Shown one piece after another: positions 29,468 to 37,350 of a stretch of 37,350 nucleotides of DNA (its first letter is position 1; each line of letters begins with the position of its first letter). The translations under genes were made by a program, and so were the position numbers. Source of the stretch: an uncultured Gemella sp. (GTDB lineage: Bacteria; Bacillota; Bacilli; Staphylococcales; Gemellaceae); contig CAKMQF010000077.1 in the NCBI GenBank assembly GCA_927911745.1, positions 1 to 37,350 of the forward strand. Direction: 5' to 3'. Below the pieces are notes generated by a model. That model was not told the origin of the DNA. It did not search any database and saw nothing but the letters and a program-made list of their open reading frames with translations.

Positions 29468-29496
29468 TTGATTTTTTGCTAAGTCTTTGCTATAAT
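29468..29496 (+). promoter_or_regulatory. Promoter of the cggR-gap operon
   Basis: TTGATT, 17 bases, TATAAT with TGC before the -10 (extended), a strong promoter suited to glycolytic genes. Confidence 0.85.
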
Positions 29497-29530
29497 TTTA
29501 ATCAGAAAGTTTATTTTTTTAAAATAAGTT

Positions 29531-29565
29531 GGTCGAAAAACGACCTAACCGGACAAAAGGTGTCC
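29531..29565 (+). promoter_or_regulatory. CggR operator (two half-operators)
   Basis: GGTCGAAAAACGACC at 29531-29545 and GGACAAAAGGTGTCC at 29551-29565, repeat period 20. The second fits the Bacillus CggR half-site pattern GGAC-N6-TGTCC. They lie downstream of the promoter, as in Bacillus subtilis, where CggR blocks elongation and is released by fructose 1,6-bisphosphate. Confidence 0.8.
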
Positions 29566-29601
29566 ACAAATAAATTTTCAATTCTATAGGGGAAACATAA
29601 G

Positions 29602-30648
29602 ATGGATATTTTACATTTGTTACATATGCAAAGTAGACTCGTACCTGAAATGTTTATGAAATTTAATAATAGATATGAATTGTTGGTTACTATTAAAGTT
29701 AATCAACCTGTTGGTCGAAAAACATTATTGAATTTTATCAATATGACAGAAAGGCAATTACGTACAGAATGTGAAGTTTTATCCAAGTTAGGGCTAATTA
29801 CAAAAAACGCTACAGGGATGAGTATTACTGAAAAAGGAGAAATCCTTCTTTTAGAGATAAAAGAAGCGCTTATAAACGATGTCTTTGCAAAAGAAAGAAG
29901 TTTTATAAAAAACCATTTTTCATTAAAACAAGTTCATATAGTTGCTGGTGACTTTATTAATAATGAAGCTACTAGAGAAGAAATGACAAGCCTACTCTTG
30001 GATAAGGTTAATGCTAAAATAACTAAAGATTGCGTAATTGGAGTCAGCGGAGGAAGTACAATGTACTACATAGCCGGCAAAGCTAATGCAACATTTGGTT
30101 ATGGGAAAAATGTTACTATAACACCGATAAGAGGTGGCTTATCTGTCGTGGATACTGAGTATCAAGCAAATGATATAGCGTCTAAAATGGCTAAGAATTC
30201 AGGTCATGCATATCAATTGTTACACGCGCCAGATAATATAGGACAAAAGGCATTGGAGGAACTTGTAAAAGAGCCTGTTGTAAAAAATGCACTTGATGTT
30301 ATAGAAAAAACATCCATAATTATCCATAGTATAGGAAATGCTTTTGAAATGGCAGAAAGACGTAAGTCGTCTAAAGAAGTTTTAGAAGTGTTAAATGAGA
30401 AAAAAGCTGTTAGTGAATCGTTTGGAAGTTATTTCGATGAGAACGGCAATGAGATATTTAAAACCTCTACTATAGGTATGAGTTTTAAAGATGTTAATGG
30501 CATTGATAATGTCTTTACGATAGTTGGTGGAGAGGCAAAAGCGGATGCGGTATACAGTTACTTAAATACTAATCCAGCTAATGCAACACTGATTATTGAC
30601 GAGGCTATTTGCAAAAAAATAATAAAAAAAGTTAATAAAAATTTTTAG
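29602..30648 (+). CDS. cggR: Central glycolytic genes regulator CggR
   Basis: Repressor of the glycolytic operon, SorC/DeoR type, 348 residues. N-terminal winged helix-turn-helix about 25-75 (GRKTLLNFINMTERQLRTEC), then the sugar-phosphate-binding domain from about 100 with VIGVSGGSTMYYIAG near 145 and TPIRGGLSV near 175. GGGGAA precedes the ATG. First gene of the operon, so autoregulated through the operator just upstream. Uninterrupted frame. The effector in homologues is fructose 1,6-bisphosphate. Confidence 0.95.
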   Translation: MDILHLLHMQSRLVPEMFMKFNNRYELLVTIKVNQPVGRKTLLNFINMTERQLRTECEVLSKLGLITKNATGMSITEKGEILLLEIKEALINDVFAKERSFIKNHFSLKQVHIVAGDFINNEATREEMTSLLLDKVNAKITKDCVIGVSGGSTMYYIAGKANATFGYGKNVTITPIRGGLSVVDTEYQANDIASKMAKNSGHAYQLLHAPDNIGQKALEELVKEPVVKNALDVIEKTSIIIHSIGNAFEMAERRKSSKEVLEVLNEKKAVSESFGSYFDENGNEIFKTSTIGMSFKDVNGIDNVFTIVGGEAKADAVYSYLNTNPANATLIIDEAICKKIIKKVNKNF

Positions 30649-30661
30649 GAGGAACTAAAAA

Positions 30662-31668
<1,007 letters not shown>

Positions 31669-31692
31669 TCTAATTAGGTAATAAATAAGAGT

Positions 31693-31730
31693 AGATAAGA
31701 TATAAGTTGATTTTGACTTATATCTTGTCT
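31693..31730 (+). other. Stable hairpin between gap and pgk without T-run
   Basis: AGATAAGATATAAGT pairs with ACTTATATCTTGTCT (15 bp, one G-U), loop TGATTTTG, followed by CATATATT. Lacking a T-run, it is more likely a message-stabilising or processing structure than a terminator. In Bacillus subtilis the cggR-gapA message is cut and gapA is more stable. Confidence 0.6.
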
Positions 31731-31764
31731 CATATATTCCAAAAATATTTAAAAGGAGCTTTCC

Positions 31765-32960
31765 ATGAAGAAATCTATTAAAGACTTAGGTAACTTACAA
31801 GGGAAAACTGTCTTAATGCGTGTTGATTTCAACGTGCCTTTAAAAGATGGTGTAATTACAAACGATAATCGTATTACTGCAGCATTACCAACTATTGAGT
31901 ATGCTTTAAATCAAGGAGCTAAAGTAGTAGCGTTCTCTCACTTAGGACGTGTTAAAGAAGAAGCTGATAAAGCTTCAAAAAGTTTAGCGCCAGTTGCTAA
32001 AAGATTATCAGAACTATTAGGTAAAGAAGTAAAATTCGTAGCTGAAACTCGCGGAGCTGAATTAGAAGCAGCGGTTAAAGGATTAAATGAAGGTGAAATC
32101 TTAATGTTCGAAAACACTCGTTTCGAAGATGTAGATGGTAAAAAAGAATCTAAAAATGATCCAGAACTTGCTAAATATTGGGCTTCTTTAGGTGATGTAT
32201 ATGTAAACGATGCATTCGGTACAGCTCACCGTGCACACGCTTCAAACGTAGGTATTGCATCTAACATTGGTGAAGGAAACTCTGCTTCTGGATTCCTAGT
32301 AGATAAAGAAATTAAATTTATCGGTGGAGCAGTTGATAACCCAGAAAGACCACTTGTTGCGATCTTAGGTGGAGCAAAAGTTTCTGATAAAATTGCAGTA
32401 ATTGAAAACTTATTAGATAAAGCTGATAAAGTAATCATCGGTGGAGGTATGGCTTATACTTTCATGAAAGCACAAGGTAAAGAAATCGGGATTTCACTTT
32501 GTGAAGATGATAAAGTTGAATACGCTCGTGAACTTATGGCAAAAGCTGGTGATAAATTAGTATTACCAATCGATACAGTTGTAGCTAAAGAGTTCTCAAA
32601 TGATGCACCTAGCCGTGTTGCTGAAGGTGATATTCAACCTGATGAAGAAGGTTTAGATATCGGACCTAAAACTGTTGAATTATTCAAAACACTCTTGAGG
32701 GAGCAAAAACTGTAATTTGGAACGGGCCAATGGGTGTGTTCGAAATGCCAAACTTCGCAAAAGGTACAATTGGTGTATGTGAAGCTATCGCTCACTTAGA
32801 AGGTGCTACTACTATTATTGGTGGTGGAGACAGTGCAACAGCAGCTATTTCTTTAGGATATGCAGAAAAATTCTCACACATTTCAACAGGTGGGGGAGCT
32901 TCTCTAGAATACCTAGAAGGAAAAGTATTACCAGGAATTGATTCATTATCAAACAAATAA
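31765..32960 (+). CDS. pgk: Phosphoglycerate kinase, one frame break
   Basis: Makes ATP from 1,3-bisphosphoglycerate. Substrate loop [12 protein letters not shown] near 20, FSHLGR near 62, [14 protein letters not shown] near 155, and nucleotide end GGGDSATAA. The frame breaks near 32690, where one added A reads [21 protein letters not shown]; corrected length 398 residues. AAAGGAG precedes the ATG. Third gene of the operon; tpiA follows after 27 bases. Confidence 0.95.
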
Positions 32961-33751
<791 letters not shown>

Positions 33752-33777
33752 GTTTAGCAATTTTTTAAAAATTGTAG

Positions 33778-33783
33778 TATAAT
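33778..33783 (+). promoter_or_regulatory. Possible -10 of an eno promoter
   Basis: TATAAT in the tpiA-eno gap, 34 bases before eno, preceded by a small hairpin CAATTTTTTAAAAATTG. No good -35. It would allow eno to be expressed apart from the operon. Confidence 0.4.
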
Positions 33784-33816
33784 AGAAATATAAATTAAAC
33801 AACAAGGAGAAAATTA

Positions 33817-35133
<1,317 letters not shown>

Positions 35134-35151
35134 TTAGTATAGAATAAATTT

Positions 35152-35187
35152 AAAAAGGTAAAAGTCTAAGACTTTTGCCTTTTTTTA
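35152..35187 (+). terminator. Terminator of the glycolytic operon
   Basis: AAAAAGGTAAAAGTC pairs with GACTTTTGCCTTTTT with a TAA loop, followed by a T-run. Confidence 0.9.
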
Positions 35188-35631
35188 TTTATATCTATAT
35201 GATTTTACCTGAAAAAATTATGTTTATGTTTATTTTTATTTATAAATATATTAAGGATATTAGATATCTATTTTTCACTAATATAAAGTAATAGTTTTAT
35301 TAAGTGTATCTTAATTTCCATTATGTAAAACAAATTAGAGTTTATTTATTAATATAGGATATGATTTTTGTTTAAGAATAGTTATAGTAAAAGATTTTAA
35401 AAAGATGATTATAATTATACGAGTGTTAATGTATTAAATTAAAATCTCAATATAATAATAAAATACATTAAAATATCATGAGATAAAATGTTTGCTTTAA
35501 AGTTCATAATGTGTTTTTTAAATATATTTCATATGATATTTTTAAAAAATAAGTTTGTTTATTGTTCAAATAAAATGGAAAAATAATCAACTATTCTAAA
35601 GATTAAAACATTAAATTTCTAGATTTTTATC
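35188..35631. other. Long AT-rich gap without recognised feature
   Basis: About 440 bases of very AT-rich sequence between the eno terminator and the sugar-transporter promoter. I see no ORF, convincing hairpin or known RNA consensus. Confidence 0.5.
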
Positions 35632-35660
35632 TTTACAAACGCTTTCAAATATGATACTAT
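35632..35660 (+). promoter_or_regulatory. Sugar ABC operon promoter with overlapping cre site
   Basis: TTTACA (35632-35637), 17 bases, TACTAT (35655-35660). TACAAACGCTTTCA at 35634-35647 fits the cre consensus TGNAANCGNTNNCA at all fixed positions but one, and covers the -35, so CcpA would block polymerase binding when glucose is present. Confidence 0.7.
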
Positions 35661-35700
35661 TTTTGATGAAAAGATAAATATCAATTTATAGGAGGTTAAT

Positions 35701-36805
35701 ATGGCGAGTTTATCATTAAAAAAAAATCTATAAAAAGTATGATAATGGCTTTTGCGCGGTAACTGATTTTAATTTGGAAGTAGCTGACAAGGAATTTGTT
35801 GTATTTGTTGGACCATCAGGGTGTGGAAAATCTACTACCCTTAGAATGATTGCTGGTCTAGAAGATATAACAGAGGGTGAGTTTTATATAGGGGATAAGT
35901 TAGTAAATGATGTTGAACCTAAAGATAGAGATATCGCAATGGTATTTCAAAGTTATGCGCTATACCCACATATGACAGTTTTTGATAATATGGCATTTGC
36001 TCTAAAACTAAGAAAGGTTCCTAAAGATGAAATAAAAGCGAAAGTTGAAGAAGCTGCAAAAATTCTTGGATTAGAAGAACTTTTAGATAGAAAGCCAAAA
36101 GCACTTTCTGGAGGACAACGTCAAAGGGTTGCACTAGGAAGAGCTATTGTAAGAAGTCCGAAGGTATTCCTTATGGACGAACCACTATCGAACTTAGATG
36201 CTAAATTAAGAAGTAACATGAGAGCGGAAATAATTAAGATTCATAATACTTTAGGAGCAACTACAATCTATGTAACACATGACCAAACAGAAGCTATGAC
36301 AATGGCGGATAGAATTGTAGTAATGAAAAAAGGTATTGTTCAACAAGTTGGAAGCCCTAAAGAGATTTATGATCATCCAGAAAATTTATTTGTAGCAGGA
36401 TTTATCGGAGCACCTACAATGAACTTCATGAGAGGTAGAGTTGCTGAAGGTAACTTTGTAACTAAAGATGGAGGAGAAATAGAAATTCCGGTAGGACACT
36501 ATGATAGATTAAAAGAATTGGGTTATGAAGGAAAAGAAGTAGTTTTGGGAATTAGACCAGAAAATATCTCTAATGATCCACTTGTACTAGAGACATATTC
36601 ACATGCCAAGATTACTTCGAAAGTAATTGTGGCAGAGTTATTAGGCTCTGAGTATATTGTTCATACTGATTTAAATGGAGAGAATATTAAAGCAATTGTA
36701 CATTCAAGACAAAATATTAAAATGGGAGACGAACTAACATTTGCTTTAGATATGAATAGAGCTCATTACTTCGATGTAGATACTGAACTTAGTATCTTAG
36801 AATAA
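35701..36805 (+). CDS. Sugar ABC importer ATPase (MsmK/UgpC/MalK type), one frame break
   Basis: Energy subunit of a carbohydrate importer, often shared among several importers. Walker [10 protein letters not shown] near residue 40, Q-loop [12 protein letters not shown], signature LSGGQRQR near 138, Walker [13 protein letters not shown], and H-loop THDQTEAM; a ~130-residue C-terminal regulatory OB-type region with GIRPENIS. The start ATG 35701 follows AGGAGG. The A-run 35718-35726 has one A too many: removing it reads [16 protein letters not shown] and gives 367 residues. An internal start at 35774 would cut off the first strand. Confidence 0.92.
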
Positions 36806-36859
36806 TTTAATTAAGACGTCAAATTTTTATAAAACATACAAAATAAGGAGGCTCATATT

Positions 36860-37350
36860 ATGAGAAAATTAAATAAATTGTTTGCTGTAGCAGCAACGAC
36901 AGCTCTTGTTTTAACAGGGTGTGTGGGCGGTAAAAAAGAAGAAAAACAAGCCGATCCGAATAAAAAAGTAGAAATTACTTATTGGGACTTCCCACAATTT
37001 ACAAAAGATAAAGAATTCAAAAAAACTGAGGATTTTGATGCAGCTTTAATCAAAGCGTTTGAAGCGAAAAATCCAAATATTAAAGTTAACTATCAAAAAA
37101 TTGAATTTACAGATGGACCAGCAAAAATTGAAACAGCTATTCAATCGAAAACAGCTCCAGATGTAATCTATGATGCACCAGGACGTGTAATTGCTTGGGC
37201 AGCGAAAGACTTATTAGTTCCATTAGATGATGTTGATAAATCTAAATTAAATGAAGCAGCAGTTAAAGCATCTAGTTACAAAGATAAACTTTACATGTAT
37301 CCACAAGGGGTAGCGCCATTCTTAATGGGTGTGAATAAAGACTTAACTGA
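36860..37350 (+). CDS. Sugar ABC transporter substrate-binding lipoprotein, cut by window end
   Basis: Extracellular solute-binding protein anchored by a lipid. Lys-rich start MRKLNK, hydrophobic core and lipobox LVLTGC with the lipidated Cys near residue 21. After a charged linker the mature domain starts VEITYWDFPQF, then NPNIKVNYQKIEF and TAPDVIYDAPGRVIAWA, typical of family 1 sugar-binding proteins. GGAGG lies before the ATG at 36860. It stays open to the last base; permease genes are expected beyond the window. The substrate is unclear: the UgpC-like neighbour would also allow a glycerol-3-phosphate-type role. Confidence 0.9.
   Translation, partial: MRKLNKLFAVAATTALVLTGCVGGKKEEKQADPNKKVEITYWDFPQFTKDKEFKKTEDFDAALIKAFEAKNPNIKVNYQKIEFTDGPAKIETAIQSKTAPDVIYDAPGRVIAWAAKDLLVPLDDVDKSKLNEAAVKASSYKDKLYMYPQGVAPFLMGVNKDLT

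Noticed and set aside
31693..31730. Rho-independent terminator between gap and pgk
   Set aside because: No T-run after the stem; pgk, tpiA and eno depend on read-through from the main promoter as far as can be seen.
35188..35631. Hidden small gene or RNA in the gap after eno
   Set aside because: Only AT-rich sequence with frequent stops in all frames and no stable hairpin.

Overview
The window is AT-rich, gene-dense chromosomal DNA of a low-GC Gram-positive bacterium (Bacillota). Purine-rich Shine-Dalgarno sites, extended -10 promoters, a CggR-controlled glycolytic operon, an RFN (FMN) riboswitch, a CcpA-type cre site and a DD/DE asymmetric ABC exporter all fit Bacillales. From gene content and protein style I think Gemella is the most likely genus; this is recognition and inference, not proof. 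I see no rRNA, tRNA, CRISPR array, phage or IS element.

Layout. 0-3.5 kb: a heterodimeric ABC exporter pair. 3.6-7 kb: a DUF1904 protein, a VanZ-family membrane protein with an apparent ATT start, an orphan OmpR-type response regulator with a UPF0223 protein, and a convergent pair for 5-formyl-THF cyclo-ligase and a methyltransferase. 7.4-10.7 kb: an operon of ABC ATPase, ABC-2 permease and AraC-type regulator. 10.8-15.7 kb: coaX, a LOG-family gene, a highly structured intergenic element, hslO, then xpt-guaB for purine salvage. 15.7-19.3 kb: the ribDE-BA-H riboflavin operon behind an FMN riboswitch. 19.4-21.1 kb: a sodium:neurotransmitter-symporter (SNF) family transporter behind a long leader that looks like a ribosome-mediated attenuator. 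21.4-22.2 kb: a secreted proline-rich protein. 22.3-27 kb: aldA, then gnd-zwf (oxidative pentose phosphate). 27.1-29.4 kb: a beta-carbonic-anhydrase-like gene, an asparaginase and an unknown gene. 29.5-35.2 kb: cggR-gap-pgk-tpiA-eno with its operator, without a gpmI gene. 35.6 kb to the end: a cre-controlled sugar ABC importer (ATPase, then a lipoprotein cut by the window edge).

The most interesting object is the 20785-21064 leader of the SNF transporter: a consensus promoter, a short ORF rich in Tyr/Phe, four mutually exclusive GCCATT/AATGGC segments, a 12-bp perfect antiterminator and a 13-bp terminator hairpin.

A strong caution: at least 16 single-base frame breaks occur in otherwise well-conserved genes, including essential glycolytic ones. 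Nearly all lie in homopolymer runs and one-base corrections restore full-length proteins. I read them as sequencing or assembly errors and give repaired gene spans.
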